From Pseudomonas siliginis (lineage in GTDB: Bacteria > Pseudomonadota > Gammaproteobacteria > Pseudomonadales > Pseudomonadaceae), in the NCBI RefSeq assembly GCF_019145195.1, contig NZ_JAHSTW010000009.1, forward strand, positions 1 through 64,000: 64,000 nt of DNA, written 5' to 3'. Shown piece by piece: positions 23,582 through 32,821 of the stretch. A model generated the notes under the pieces. The model ran no database searches. It had not been told where the DNA came from and worked only from the letters and a program-made list of their open reading frames with translations. Both the position numbers and the translations under genes were made by a program. The stretch's first letter is position 1, and each line of letters opens with the position of its first letter.

Positions 23582-24862
23582 TTAGCCGATGACCTCAAGG
23601 CCACCCATGTACGGCTTCAGCACGTCCGGCACACGGATCGAACCGTCGGCCTGCTGGTAGTTTTCCAGTACCGCAACCAGAGTACGACCGACCGCCAGAC
23701 CAGAGCCGTTCAAGGTGTGCACCAGCTCAGGTTTGCCGGTTTCCGGGTTACGGAAACGCGCCTGCATGCGCCGCGCCTGGAAGTCGCCGCAGTTGGAGCA
23801 CGAGGAGATTTCGCGGTATTTGTCCTGGCTCGGAATCCACACTTCCAGATCGTAGGTCTTGACCGCGCTGAAGCCCATGTCGCCGGTGCACAGCGCCAGG
23901 GTGCGGTAAGGCAGACCGAGCAGTTGCAGGACTTTTTCGGCGTTGGCGGTCAGGCCTTCCAGCGCTTCCATCGATTGCGATGGCTCGACGATCTGGACCA
24001 TTTCGACTTTGTCGAACTGGTGCTGGCGGATCATGCCACGCGTGTCGCGGCCCGACGCACCGGCTTCGCTGCGGAAGCATGGGGTATGGGCGACGAACTT
24101 GATCGGCAGCAGTTTCGAATCGACGATTTCGCCGGCAACGATGTTGGTCAGCGACACTTCGGCGGTTGGAATCAGGTACAGATCGGCTTCGCCTTCGCGG
24201 GCGATCTTGAACAGATCTTCTTCGAACTTCGGCAGCTGGCCGGTACCTTGCAGCGCCGGAGCCTGAACCAGATAAGGCGTGTAAGCCTCTTCGTAGCCAT
24301 GTTCGGTGACATGCAGGTTGATCATGAACTGCGCCAGTGCGCGATGCAGACGGGCAATCGGACCGCGCAGCAAGGCGAACCGCGCGCCGGACAGCTTGGC
24401 GGCGGTTTCAAAGTCCAGCCAGCCGAACTTTTCGCCGAGGGCGACGTGGTCTTTGACTTCGAAATCGAACTGAGTCGGGGTGCCCCAACGGCGCACTTCG
24501 ACGTTGTCGTCTTCGTCCTTGCCGACCGGAACCGACTCGTGCGGCAGGTTGGGGATACCGAGCAGGATCGAATCGAGTTCGGTCTGGATCGCGTCCAGCT
24601 CGACCTTGCCCGCGCTCAGCTCGCCCGCCATGCGCTCGACGTCCGCCATCAGCGGCGCGATGTCTTCGCCACGCTGCTTGGCCTGCCCGATGGATTTGGA
24701 ACGCGCGTTACGTTCAGCCTGCAGTGCTTCGGTGCGGGTCTGGACGGTCTTGCGCTGTTCTTCCAGCGCTTCGATGCGCGCGGTGTCCAGGGCAAAGCCA
24801 CGGGAAGCCAGGCGGTCCGCTACGTCCTGAAGGTTGCTACGTAACAGTTTGGAATCGAGCAT
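23582..24862 (-). CDS. serS: Seryl-tRNA synthetase
   Basis: 426 residues, class II synthetase that charges tRNA-Ser. An N-terminal coiled-coil arm (about 30-100) reaches the tRNA; catalytic motif 2 is FRSEAGASGRDTRG and motif 3 GRTLVAVLENYQ. The length is normal. Spacing to crcB is 15 bases, to cysG 0 bases, so these are one transcript. Confidence 0.97.
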   Translation of the reverse strand: MLDSKLLRSNLQDVADRLASRGFALDTARIEALEEQRKTVQTRTEALQAERNARSKSIGQAKQRGEDIAPLMADVERMAGELSAGKVELDAIQTELDSILLGIPNLPHESVPVGKDEDDNVEVRRWGTPTQFDFEVKDHVALGEKFGWLDFETAAKLSGARFALLRGPIARLHRALAQFMINLHVTEHGYEEAYTPYLVQAPALQGTGQLPKFEEDLFKIAREGEADLYLIPTAEVSLTNIVAGEIVDSKLLPIKFVAHTPCFRSEAGASGRDTRGMIRQHQFDKVEMVQIVEPSQSMEALEGLTANAEKVLQLLGLPYRTLALCTGDMGFSAVKTYDLEVWIPSQDKYREISSCSNCGDFQARRMQARFRNPETGKPELVHTLNGSGLAVGRTLVAVLENYQQADGSIRVPDVLKPYMGGLEVIG

Positions 24863-24877
24863 GTCGGTTTCTCGTTA

Positions 24878-25252
24878 TCAAAGTTTGGTCAGGGACAGGC
24901 CGGCCCACGTCGCGAGCAGCCCGCCGAATACGCTGAGTGCGGCATAGCCCAGGGCCAGCAACACTTGCCCGCTTTCCAGCAGGCGCACCGTATCCAGTGA
25001 AAAGGATGAAAAAGTCGTCAGCCCCCCGAGGAAGCCGACCATCAACCCGGCGCGCACCTCGATCGGCACCTCCGGGCGTATCAGAAACAGGCCGTACAAC
25101 ACGCCAATCAGCAGGCAGCCCACGATATTAACGGCCAGCGTCGCGGTATAGAAGTGCCGCGGCCAATTGGCGCTGACCCAATTACCGGTGGCGAAGCGCA
25201 ACAAGGTGCCGGCAACACCGCCGACCGACACTGCGAGTATCAATGGAACCAC
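24878..25252 (-). CDS. crcB: Fluoride channel CrcB (Fluc)
   Basis: 124 residues, four hydrophobic helices. A dimer exports fluoride. Conserved Fluc features are visible: the N-terminal GGVAGTLLRF and the pore motif GFLGGLTTFSSFS. The start is GTG at 25252, overlapping the last base of the rarA stop. No fluoride riboswitch is needed here because it is inside the operon; I see none. Confidence 0.93.
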   Translation of the reverse strand: MVPLILAVSVGGVAGTLLRFATGNWVSANWPRHFYTATLAVNIVGCLLIGVLYGLFLIRPEVPIEVRAGLMVGFLGGLTTFSSFSLDTVRLLESGQVLLALGYAALSVFGGLLATWAGLSLTKL

Positions 25253-26574
25253 TATTTTCTCCGCTGCCGAGGGCTCAGACGATCGAGCTGAGCGAGGTGA
25301 TTGAGCTTTTCGCCGATCTTCAACTCCAGGCCACGGGGCACTGGCTGATAGAACGGAATCGGCTCGAGTTCTTCCGGGAAATAGTCTTCACCGGCGGCAT
25401 AGGCATCCGGTTCATCATGGGCGTAGCGGTATTCGTCGCCGTAACCCAATTGCTTCATCAGCTTGGTCGGTGCATTGCGCAAATGCAGCGGCACTTCCAG
25501 CGAGCCGTTCTCAGCCGCAGCGCGCAGTGCAGTTTTGAAGCCCATGTACACCGCATTGCTTTTCGGTGCACAGGCCAGATAAGTAATGGCCTGGGCGACT
25601 GCCAATTCGCCTTCGGGACTGCCGAGACGCTCCTGCACTTCCCACGCCGCCAGACACAGGCTCAGCGCACGCGGATCGGCATTGCCGATGTCTTCGCTGG
25701 CCATGCGCACCACGCGCCGGGCCAGATAAAGCGGATCGCAGCCGCCGTCGATCATCCGCGCAAACCAGTACAGCGCGCCGTCGGGATTGGAACCGCGCAC
25801 GGATTTGTGCAGCGCCGAGATCTGGTCGTAGAACGCTTCACCGCCCTTGTCGAAACGCCGACGGGTGTCGCCGAGCAGGCTTTGCAGCAGGTTGGTGCCG
25901 ATTTCGCTGTTGTCTTCGGCCAGATCAGAGGCGTTTTCCAACAGATTGAGCAGACGCCGGCCATCGCCATCGGCGGCCGACAGCAACATCTGGAAGCCTT
26001 CATCGCTCAGGGTCAGGTTGCGCTTGCCCAGGCCGCGCTCTTCGGTGAGTGCGCGGTGCACCAGTTTGCGCAAGGCCGCTTCGTCGAGGCTTTTCAGCAC
26101 GTAGACGCGGGCCCGCGACAATAAGGCGTTGTTCAGTTCGAACGAAGGGTTTTCGGTGGTGGCGCCGATGAAGATCAGCGTGCCATCTTCAACGTACGGC
26201 AGAAACGCGTCCTGCTGCGACTTGTTGAAACGGTGTACTTCATCGACAAACAGGATCGTGCGCTTGCCGTACTGGCCGGCCTGCTGCTTGGCGATTTCAA
26301 CGGCCTGGCGGATTTCCTTGACCCCGGCGAGCACCGCCGAAACCGTTTCGAAGTGCGCATCGGAGACTTCTGCAAGCAAGCGCGCCAGGGTGGTCTTGCC
26401 CACGCCCGGCGGCCCCCAGAAGATCATCGAATGCAGCGCGCCCTGCTCCAGCGCCTCACGCAGAGGCTTGCCGCGAGCGAGCACGTGTTCCTGACCGACG
26501 TACTCATCCAGATTGGCTGCACGCAGACGGGCGGCCAAGGGTTGGGCAATCGGTGCACTGCGAAACAGATCCAT
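25252..26574 (-). CDS. rarA: Replication-associated recombination ATPase RarA
   Basis: 440 residues, clamp-loader-like AAA+ ATPase that acts on stalled forks. Walker A GPPGVGKTTLA, Walker B FVDEVHRF, sensor 1 region GATTENPSF and the C-terminal domain are all present; the length is typical. Chosen start is ATG 26574; a GTG one codon upstream is possible. Its stop overlaps crcB by one base. Confidence 0.95.
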   Translation of the reverse strand: MDLFRSAPIAQPLAARLRAANLDEYVGQEHVLARGKPLREALEQGALHSMIFWGPPGVGKTTLARLLAEVSDAHFETVSAVLAGVKEIRQAVEIAKQQAGQYGKRTILFVDEVHRFNKSQQDAFLPYVEDGTLIFIGATTENPSFELNNALLSRARVYVLKSLDEAALRKLVHRALTEERGLGKRNLTLSDEGFQMLLSAADGDGRRLLNLLENASDLAEDNSEIGTNLLQSLLGDTRRRFDKGGEAFYDQISALHKSVRGSNPDGALYWFARMIDGGCDPLYLARRVVRMASEDIGNADPRALSLCLAAWEVQERLGSPEGELAVAQAITYLACAPKSNAVYMGFKTALRAAAENGSLEVPLHLRNAPTKLMKQLGYGDEYRYAHDEPDAYAAGEDYFPEELEPIPFYQPVPRGLELKIGEKLNHLAQLDRLSPRQRRK

Positions 26575-26620
26575 CACGTAGCGTTGAAACCTCTGATTTT
26601 CTGAAATCTGCTGAAGAACC

Positions 26621-26716
26621 TGTGGTGAGGGGATTTATCCCCGTTGGGCTGCGAAGCGGCCCCAAAAGCGACGACTGCGGCGCAGCCGGACGGGGATAAA
26701 TCCCCTCTCCACAATA
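26621..26716. repeat. Palindromic repeat, type C (GGGGATTTATCCCC)
   Basis: Arms 26621-26643 (GTGAGGGGATTTATCCCCG) and 26692-26713 (CGGGGATAAATCCCCTC) are inverted; inner arms GGGCTGCGAAG and GGCGCAGCC also pair loosely. A second copy of this unit is at 45,700-45,834. It sits between rarA and lolA. Confidence 0.85.
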
Positions 26717-26769
26717 GTCCCTCAACAGCAGGCCCTCACCACAAAGGCCCTGACACAAAGGGCCGGTGT

Positions 26770-27390
26770 TTATTCCTGGATAACGTCGGCACCTTTGGGA
26801 ATGTCGAATTTGAACTTGGACGCTGGCACCGCTTCGTTGGCCTTGACCCCGGTAAACAGGATATTGGTGCGCTGGCCGACGCTGTCAATCAGTTGCATGT
26901 CATTGAGCAGGCCGTTGCGGAACGACAGGCGCAGATTGTCGAACAGGGTGTCCTTGGTTTTCGGCTTCAGGGTGAAGTCGATCACGCCGCCCGCCTCTTT
27001 CGCGCTGATATCGAAGCTCTGGCTGATCTTCGAGACATCACCGGACAGCAGCAGCGCCGGCGTCTGGGTCAGACGCTCATCGAGCTTCTTGATGGTTGCC
27101 TGCTCCAGATCCGGGTCCCACAGGGTGACTTTCTTGCCATCGGAGACCATGGTCTGCTCGGCCGGCGCATTGGTGTGCCAGTAGAACAGGCCCGGACGCT
27201 GCAAGGTCATGTTGCCGGTGGTTTCCTGCAACTGGGTGCCGGTGCCATCGAGGGTCAACTGCGAAAAGTTCGCCGACAGGGTTTTCGATGTTTCGAGCAA
27301 TTGGGTCAGACGCGCCACGTCCTTTTCATCGGCGTGGGCCGTGAGTGTGGTCAGCGCCAATACTGGCAACAGCATGCGGATAAGGCGCAT
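26770..27390 (-). CDS. lolA: Outer-membrane lipoprotein carrier LolA
   Basis: 206 residues. Periplasmic chaperone that takes lipoproteins from LolCDE to LolB. The start at 27390 gives a signal peptide (MRLIRMLLPVLALTTLTAHA). The mature part, DEKDVARLTQLLETSKTLSA, is the standard LolA beginning, with FSQ and ATIKKLD segments. It lies 67 bases downstream of ftsK and before rarA, the usual gammaproteobacterial order. Confidence 0.95.
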   Translation of the reverse strand: MRLIRMLLPVLALTTLTAHADEKDVARLTQLLETSKTLSANFSQLTLDGTGTQLQETTGNMTLQRPGLFYWHTNAPAEQTMVSDGKKVTLWDPDLEQATIKKLDERLTQTPALLLSGDVSKISQSFDISAKEAGGVIDFTLKPKTKDTLFDNLRLSFRNGLLNDMQLIDSVGQRTNILFTGVKANEAVPASKFKFDIPKGADVIQE

Positions 27391-27457
27391 GAGAGTCCTC
27401 TTGAATACTCGTGGGAAAGCGGGTGGCGCGTCATTGCGCCACCCGAGTCGTTGCGTT

Positions 27458-29866
27458 TCAGTCGCGTACCGGGCCAGGGGCCAGGACTTCACGCGAACCG
27501 TTGGTGTTCATTGAGGTAACGACGCCGGCCATCTCCATCGCCTCGATCATCCGCGCGGCGCGGTTGTAGCCGATCTTCAGCTTGCGCTGCACAGCGGAAA
27601 TAGACGCGCGACGGCTTTCGAGGACGAACTGCACCGCTTCGTCATACAGCGCGTCGGCTTCCGGATCATCACCGTCGCCACCGCCACTGCTGCCTTCAAA
27701 GCCGCTGCCTGCCTCTTCAACACCGTTGAGGATATCGTCGTTGTATTCCGGCGCGCCGCGCAATTTCCAGGCCTCGACCACGCGGTGAACCTCATCGTCG
27801 GAGACGAACGCGCCGTGGACGCGGATCGGCAAACTGGTGCCAGGCGGCATGTAGAGCATGTCACCGTGACCGAGCAGTTGCTCGGCGCCACCCTGGTCGA
27901 TGATGGTTCGCGAGTCGATCTTGCTCGATACCTGGAACGCCATACGTGTCGGGATGTTGGCTTTGATCAGACCAGTGATCACGTCCACCGACGGGCGCTG
28001 GGTCGCAAGAATCAAGTGAATCCCCGCCGCACGCGCTTTTTGCGCAATACGGGCGATCAATTCTTCAACCTTCTTGCCGACGATCATCATCATGTCGGCA
28101 AATTCGTCCACCACTACGACGATGGTCGGCAGTTTCTGCAGCAGCGGCGCTTCGTCGTGAATGCTTTCGCGTTTGTACAGCGGATCGCTCAACGGCTCGC
28201 CGGCATCCTGGGCTTCCTTGACCTTGGCATTGAAGCCGGAGAGGTTACGCACGCCCATTTTCGCCATCAGCTTGTAGCGACGCTCCATCTCGGCAACGCT
28301 CCAGCGCAAGGCGTTGGCGGCGTCCTTCATGTCAGTCACAACCGGGCAGAGCAGGTGCGGAATGCCTTCGTAGATCGACAGCTCAAGCATCTTCGGGTCG
28401 ATCATGATCAGCTTGGCATCGTCGGGGCCGGACTTGAACAGGATCGACAGGATCATCGCGTTCACGCCCACGGACTTACCGGAACCGGTGGTACCGGCCA
28501 CCAGCAAGTGCGGCATCTTCGCCAGGTCGGTGATGACCGGCTTGCCGCCGATATCATGACCGAGCGCCAGGGTGACCGGGGATTTGAAGTTGTCGTACTC
28601 GGGGGTCGACAGCACCTCGGAGAAACGCACGATCTGGCGGTCTTCGTTGGGAATCTCGATACCGACGGTGGTCTTGCCCGGAATCACCTCGACCACCCGC
28701 ACACTGGTCACCGCCAGCGAACGTGCCAGATCCTTGGCGAGGTTGGCGATGCGGCTGACTTTTACCCCGGCGGCAGGCTGGATTTCGTATCGGGTAATCA
28801 CTGGACCCGGATGGATCGAGTCAACGGTGACTTCGACGCCGAATTCCTTGAGCTTGATTTCCAGCAAGTGGCCGACCGCCGCCAAGGACTCAGGCGAATA
28901 GTTGAGCTGTTTCTTTTCCGCAGGATCAAGAATCGAGATCGGCGGCAAGGTGCCTTCGACCGCGCTGTCGACGAACAACGGCGCCTGCTTCTCTTTCTGC
29001 ACGCGCTTGCTCGGCTCCGGCGCCTTGGCCGGTGCCGGCGCGATCACCGGTGGCACCTGCTTCTCGCGGTCGGACATGTGCTTGCTCAACGCTTGCTCAC
29101 GCTCGATCAGGCGTTCCTTGACCTTGGCCTGTTCGCGTTTGTCGGTGACAGTCGGTGCGACCACATCGTGGACGCGGTCATCAACCTCACGCAGTTGCGC
29201 AACCAGTTGCTTGCGTTCAGTGCGCGCCGACCACCAGCGGTTGAGCGCGCCCTGGAACAGCTCGAACAGATCGAGGGTGATCTTGCCGGTGACGTCCATC
29301 ACCTTGAACCACGACAGATCGGTGAATACGGTCAGGCCGAACAGAAACAGAGCGATGAACAGCAACGTGCTGCCCTGAATGTTCAGCGCATTCTTCGCCA
29401 GATCGCCAAGGCTTTCGCCCAGGGCACCGCCAGCGCCGGCCGGCAGACCGGTCGCGGCATGGAAATGAATGTGCGCCAGCGCAGCGCCGGAGAGCACGAG
29501 GAACACCAGACCGATCAGGCGCCAGGAAAACAGCCAGCCACTCCACTGCCATGGTTCATGGCGTTGACGGAAAATCTGGTACGCCTTGACCGCCAGCAGC
29601 AACGGAAAGATATAGGCGAAGTAGCCGAGCACCATGAACAGGATATCGGCGCTGTACGAGCCGGCCGGGCCGCCAAAGTTCTGCACATCGTCGATCTTGC
29701 TGTTATGGCTCCAGCCCGGGTCGTCCTTGCCGTAAGTCAGCAAAGCCATCATCAGGAACAGGCACAAAGCGCCAATGGCGATCAATGCACCTTCCTTGAG
29801 CCGGTAGTGCAGTTGCTGGCGCCAGAGCGGAACGACTGTTTTGGGTGCTTCGGTGGTCTTCTTCAA
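27458..29866 (-). CDS. ftsK: DNA translocase FtsK
   Basis: Septal DNA pump that clears and resolves the chromosome at division. From a TTG start at 29866 the protein has 802 residues. This start has AGGA at a suitable distance and gives the usual N-terminus KKTTEAPKTVVPLW, whereas the longer frame adds an odd tail. Four N-terminal membrane helices (to about 175), a linker rich in charged residues, then the motor with Walker A GTTGSGKSVG (K464) and the C-terminal gamma winged helix (YNRAARMIEAMEMAGVV). Confidence 0.94.
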   Translation of the reverse strand: MKKTTEAPKTVVPLWRQQLHYRLKEGALIAIGALCLFLMMALLTYGKDDPGWSHNSKIDDVQNFGGPAGSYSADILFMVLGYFAYIFPLLLAVKAYQIFRQRHEPWQWSGWLFSWRLIGLVFLVLSGAALAHIHFHAATGLPAGAGGALGESLGDLAKNALNIQGSTLLFIALFLFGLTVFTDLSWFKVMDVTGKITLDLFELFQGALNRWWSARTERKQLVAQLREVDDRVHDVVAPTVTDKREQAKVKERLIEREQALSKHMSDREKQVPPVIAPAPAKAPEPSKRVQKEKQAPLFVDSAVEGTLPPISILDPAEKKQLNYSPESLAAVGHLLEIKLKEFGVEVTVDSIHPGPVITRYEIQPAAGVKVSRIANLAKDLARSLAVTSVRVVEVIPGKTTVGIEIPNEDRQIVRFSEVLSTPEYDNFKSPVTLALGHDIGGKPVITDLAKMPHLLVAGTTGSGKSVGVNAMILSILFKSGPDDAKLIMIDPKMLELSIYEGIPHLLCPVVTDMKDAANALRWSVAEMERRYKLMAKMGVRNLSGFNAKVKEAQDAGEPLSDPLYKRESIHDEAPLLQKLPTIVVVVDEFADMMMIVGKKVEELIARIAQKARAAGIHLILATQRPSVDVITGLIKANIPTRMAFQVSSKIDSRTIIDQGGAEQLLGHGDMLYMPPGTSLPIRVHGAFVSDDEVHRVVEAWKLRGAPEYNDDILNGVEEAGSGFEGSSGGGDGDDPEADALYDEAVQFVLESRRASISAVQRKLKIGYNRAARMIEAMEMAGVVTSMNTNGSREVLAPGPVRD

Positions 29867-30388
29867 AACGCTTCTTTTCCTGCGCCCGAGGCGCGTCCAT
29901 CTATTGAATGACGATAAAAAACTGCCCAATCCAGGCAGGTAAAAAAGGTGAAAAGCTCAACTGGGACTACTTTTAACACTGTGCCACTGGTTTTATAAAC
30001 ACAGCCATAAACACTGTGCGCAGCGAAAAGACCGTCACAACCCGGCATTGTACGGGTTTGTGCGCCCGACGCCATGTTTCAGCCCCCAGCCTTGAGCATA
30101 GCCAATCGCACACGCAACGCCTTGCAATTGGAGCATGCATTGCCTTTTGTGACAAAGGCTTATGAGCTGTATTTGATGAACGTAGCGAACCTGGCCGGAT
30201 CAGGCTCACAGGAATGCTCGACAGCATCGACACGGCGACGCTTACGACCACGGGCGACACATCAAGTTGCAGCTCAATGCTCGCTGCACCAGACAACTGT
30301 GCAGGACAGCGGCGCCGTTTCGCGGCAAACTCTTTCGCGGGGCCTGCACGCCCCCTGACCGCCCTCCCCTTCTGCAAGCCCGGATGCC
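29867..30388. other. 522-bp gene-free gap between ftsK and aat
   Basis: No supported gene. The ftsK promoter should lie in the left part, which is AT-richer (29,940-30,020). Two near-identical words, AACACTGTG at 29,976 and AAACACTGTG at 30,009, are the only short repeat I noticed. In P. aeruginosa, by recall, trxB1 lies between ftsK and aat; here no reading frame resembling thioredoxin reductase remains. Confidence 0.6.
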
Positions 30389-31069
30389 ATGCTGACTTGG
30401 TTACAACGTAATTCCCTGACCTTTCCGCCACTGGAAAAAGCCATGCGCGAGCCGAACGGATTGCTCGCCGCCGGCGGCGACCTGTCGGCAGACCGACTGA
30501 TCCAGGCCTATCGCCATGGCTGCTTCCCCTGGTTTTCCGAGGGCCAGCCGATTCTCTGGTGGTCGCCGGATCCGCGTACCGTGCTGTTTCCCGACGAACT
30601 GCACGTCTCGCGCAGTCTCGGCAAGCTGCTGCGCAAGCAACGCTATCAAGTGACCTTCGATCAGGATTTCGACGCCGTCATCCGCGCGTGCGCTGCACCG
30701 CGTGATTACGCCGACGGCACCTGGATCACCGAGGCCATGCAGGATGCTTACGTAGAATTGCATCGGCGCGGTTTCGCTCATTCGGTTGAGGTCTGGGACG
30801 AGGGACAGCTGGTCGGCGGCCTGTACGGGCTGGCGATGGGCCAACTGTTTTTTGGCGAGTCGATGTTCAGCCGCGCTGACAACGCGTCCAAATATGGCTT
30901 TGCCACGCTGGTCCAGCATTTGAAAGCCGCAGGCTTTGTCTTGATCGACTGCCAGATGCCGACTGATCACCTGCACAGCCTGGGAGCGCGATCTATTCCG
31001 CGCAGCGAATTCGCCGACTATCTGCAGCGCCATCTAGATCAACCGAATTCAGCGACCTGGGTTTGCTGA
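30389..31069 (+). CDS. aat: Leucyl/phenylalanyl-tRNA-protein transferase
   Basis: 226 residues. Adds Leu or Phe from aminoacyl-tRNA to proteins starting with Lys or Arg, marking them for ClpS-ClpAP. Conserved segments are seen: FPPLEKAMREPNGLLAAGGD, YRHGCFPWF, WWSPDPR, FGESMFS and DCQMPTDHL. Divergent from ftsK. The next gene, bpt, is 58 bases away on the same strand and adds leucine to acidic N-termini. Confidence 0.95.
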   Translation: MLTWLQRNSLTFPPLEKAMREPNGLLAAGGDLSADRLIQAYRHGCFPWFSEGQPILWWSPDPRTVLFPDELHVSRSLGKLLRKQRYQVTFDQDFDAVIRACAAPRDYADGTWITEAMQDAYVELHRRGFAHSVEVWDEGQLVGGLYGLAMGQLFFGESMFSRADNASKYGFATLVQHLKAAGFVLIDCQMPTDHLHSLGARSIPRSEFADYLQRHLDQPNSATWVC

Positions 31070-31127
31070 GCGACTTTTGCGCAGGTGGCTTACACTTAAT
31101 CCACCAGCTTATCCCGAGGGTTGATTC

Positions 31128-31835
31128 ATGACCGAGTTGGCGCGTTTGAAGTTTTATGCCACTCAGCCCCACTCTTGCAGTTATCTGCCCGAGGAGCAGG
31201 CCACGACGCTGTTTCTCGACCCGAGTCAGCCCATGGATGTGCATGTCTACGCAGACCTGTCGGAAATGGGCTTTCGCCGCAGCGGCGATCATCTGTACCG
31301 GCCGCATTGCCAGAATTGCAATGCGTGCGTGCCTGCGCGCATTCCCTCCGCACAATTCATCACCAATCGCCAGCAAAAGCGCATCTACAAACGCAACGCG
31401 GATTTGCAGGTGCAGCCGGTCAAACCGCACTTCAGCGAAGAATATTTCGACCTGTACCAGCGCTACATAGAACAGCGCCATGCTGACGGCGACATGTACC
31501 CGCCAAGCCGCGATCAGTTCTCGACGTTCCTGGTGCGTGACCTGCCCTTCTCGCGCTTCTACGAATTTCGACTCGACGGACGGTTGCTCGCGGTGGCGGT
31601 GACCGATCTGCTGCCCAACGGTTTGTCAGCGGTGTACACCTTCTACGAACCGAACGAAGAACGCCGCAGCCTCGGCCGTTACGCAATCCTCTGGCAAATC
31701 GCCGAGAGCCAGCGTCTGGGCCTTGAGGCCGTGTACTTGGGTTACTGGATCAAGAACTGCAAAAAGATGAACTACAAGACGCAATATCGGCCCATCGAAT
31801 TGCTGATCAATCAGCGCTGGGTCATCCTGAACTGA
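31128..31835 (+). CDS. bpt: Aspartate/glutamate leucyltransferase Bpt
   Basis: 235 residues, ATE1-related. Bacterial Bpt adds Leu to N-terminal Asp or Glu. An N-terminal Cys cluster (CSYLPEEQ, HCQNCNACVP) and C-terminal DGRLLAVAVTDLLPNGLSAV and GYWIKNCKKMNYK motifs match the family. Sits next to aat, upstream of infA, and 1 kb from clpA-clpS, so the two degron-writing enzymes and their reader and protease ATPase are grouped. Confidence 0.94.
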   Translation: MTELARLKFYATQPHSCSYLPEEQATTLFLDPSQPMDVHVYADLSEMGFRRSGDHLYRPHCQNCNACVPARIPSAQFITNRQQKRIYKRNADLQVQPVKPHFSEEYFDLYQRYIEQRHADGDMYPPSRDQFSTFLVRDLPFSRFYEFRLDGRLLAVAVTDLLPNGLSAVYTFYEPNEERRSLGRYAILWQIAESQRLGLEAVYLGYWIKNCKKMNYKTQYRPIELLINQRWVILN

Positions 31836-31947
31836 ACCTGCGGCCTAAACCCCTTGGCGTAAACACCATTTTTCGGGCACAATGCACGCCGCTTTTGCCT
31901 GGCGCAGTTGCACCGGGCCATTCATTGGATACCGAGGGCTTTACTGC

Positions 31948-32166
31948 ATGTCGAAAGAAGACAGCTTCGAAATGGAAGGCACTGTCGTCGACACCCTGCC
32001 CAACACCATGTTTCGTGTGGAGTTGGAAAATGGGCACGTCGTAACCGCGCATATTTCCGGCAAGATGCGCAAGAACTACATTCGTATTCTTACCGGTGAC
32101 AAAGTGCGCGTCGAGCTGACGCCCTATGACTTGAGCAAAGGGCGGATCACTTACCGCGCTCGTTAA
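31948..32166 (+). CDS. infA: Translation initiation factor IF-1
   Basis: 72 residues, one S1-like OB-fold. Binds the ribosomal A site during initiation. The sequence [19 protein letters not shown] with FRVELENGH and [13 protein letters not shown] is the canonical IF-1. A possible sigma-70 promoter lies upstream (TTGGCG 31854-31859, CACAAT 31878-31883). A strong terminator follows. Confidence 0.97.
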
Positions 32167-32180
32167 TCAAGTCAATACAG

Positions 32181-32207
32181 AACGCCCGGGTTATGCCGGG
32201 CGTTTTT
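32181..32207 (+). terminator. Intrinsic terminator of infA
   Basis: 9-bp stem AACGCCCGG/CCGGGCGTT (32181-32189 with 32196-32204) followed by a T-run to 32207. Confidence 0.92.
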
Positions 32208-32370
32208 GTGTCTGCGTTTTGAGGCTTGAGGGCTGGGGACTTATCCGTTGCTACGGGTGTTGCCGCTGGCGGTTTCGCGCTAACAGCATGCAAATCAAAA
32301 GATCGCAGCCTCGGCAGCACCTACAGTTGGATCGCGTGAGTTCGATAGAAACTGGTTGACCAGCAGGCCG

Positions 32371-32753
32371 CCTTCGCGAGCAGGCTCGCTCCCACAAAAA
32401 GGCAAAGCAGCGCAGCTGCCCGCGGCGAAGTCGACCCACTCAACAATGAGCGCAAGCTCGAGTGCTTTTGATCTTGCTGTTGATCCACCGGCGACGTCGG
32501 AAGGCTGAGCGGAGGGATTGATCCGGGCGTGGGAGCGCAGCGACCGTCTGGCGCAGCCAGACACAGCGGAAGGAGGTGCAGCGAAGCAAACCGGAGCCGC
32601 TGCGCCCGGATCAGTCCCGCAGCGAAGGAACCCGAGCCTGCGAGGGCCGAACGTAGGAGCAAGCGTTTTGGGTTACCTTTTTGGCGTTTGAAAAAGGTGA
32701 CTCGCCGTAAGGGCGAAACCGTAATAAGCCATCACCGCAGCAACGGATATACA
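32371..32753 (+). repeat. Structured dispersed repeat, copy 2
   Basis: Second copy of the unit at 2,333-2,699, again led by a type A REP (32371-32396). Helices on the plus strand: TGAGC-GCAA-GCTCG (32447-32460, GNRA loop), a 16-bp long-range helix (32514-32529 with 32603-32618), GTCTGGC/GCCAGAC (32546-32562), CCTGCG/CGTAGG (32637-32657), a 13-bp helix (32670-32682 with 32691-32703) and TCGCC/GGCGA (32702-32716). It has a 13-base insertion relative to copy 1 near 32422. The clpA-infA gap (32,167-32,821) contains nothing else but an ATCGCAGCC-type repeat arm (32,301-32,325) and two terminators. Confidence 0.85.
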
Positions 32754-32778
32754 CCCAGAGCCCAAAAACACCGGACAA

Positions 32779-32804
32779 CAAAAAGGCGCCCGAAGGCGCC
32801 TTTC
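32779..32804 (-). terminator. Intrinsic terminator of clpA
   Basis: 9-bp stem (32782-32790 with 32795-32803) with a four-base loop CGAA; read leftward it ends in five U residues. Confidence 0.88.
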
Positions 32805-32821
32805 CAATCCACATCAAGCCG

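Noticed and set aside
22109..24844. A 911-codon open frame opposite cysG and serS
   Set aside because: It is a shadow of GC-rich third-position bias; the other strand encodes two well-known proteins of normal length.
27785..29911. A 708-codon open frame opposite ftsK
   Set aside because: It has no recognisable motif and overlaps all of the conserved FtsK motor.
30074..30358. A 94-codon open frame between ftsK and aat
   Set aside because: It has no ribosome-binding site and an unlikely composition.
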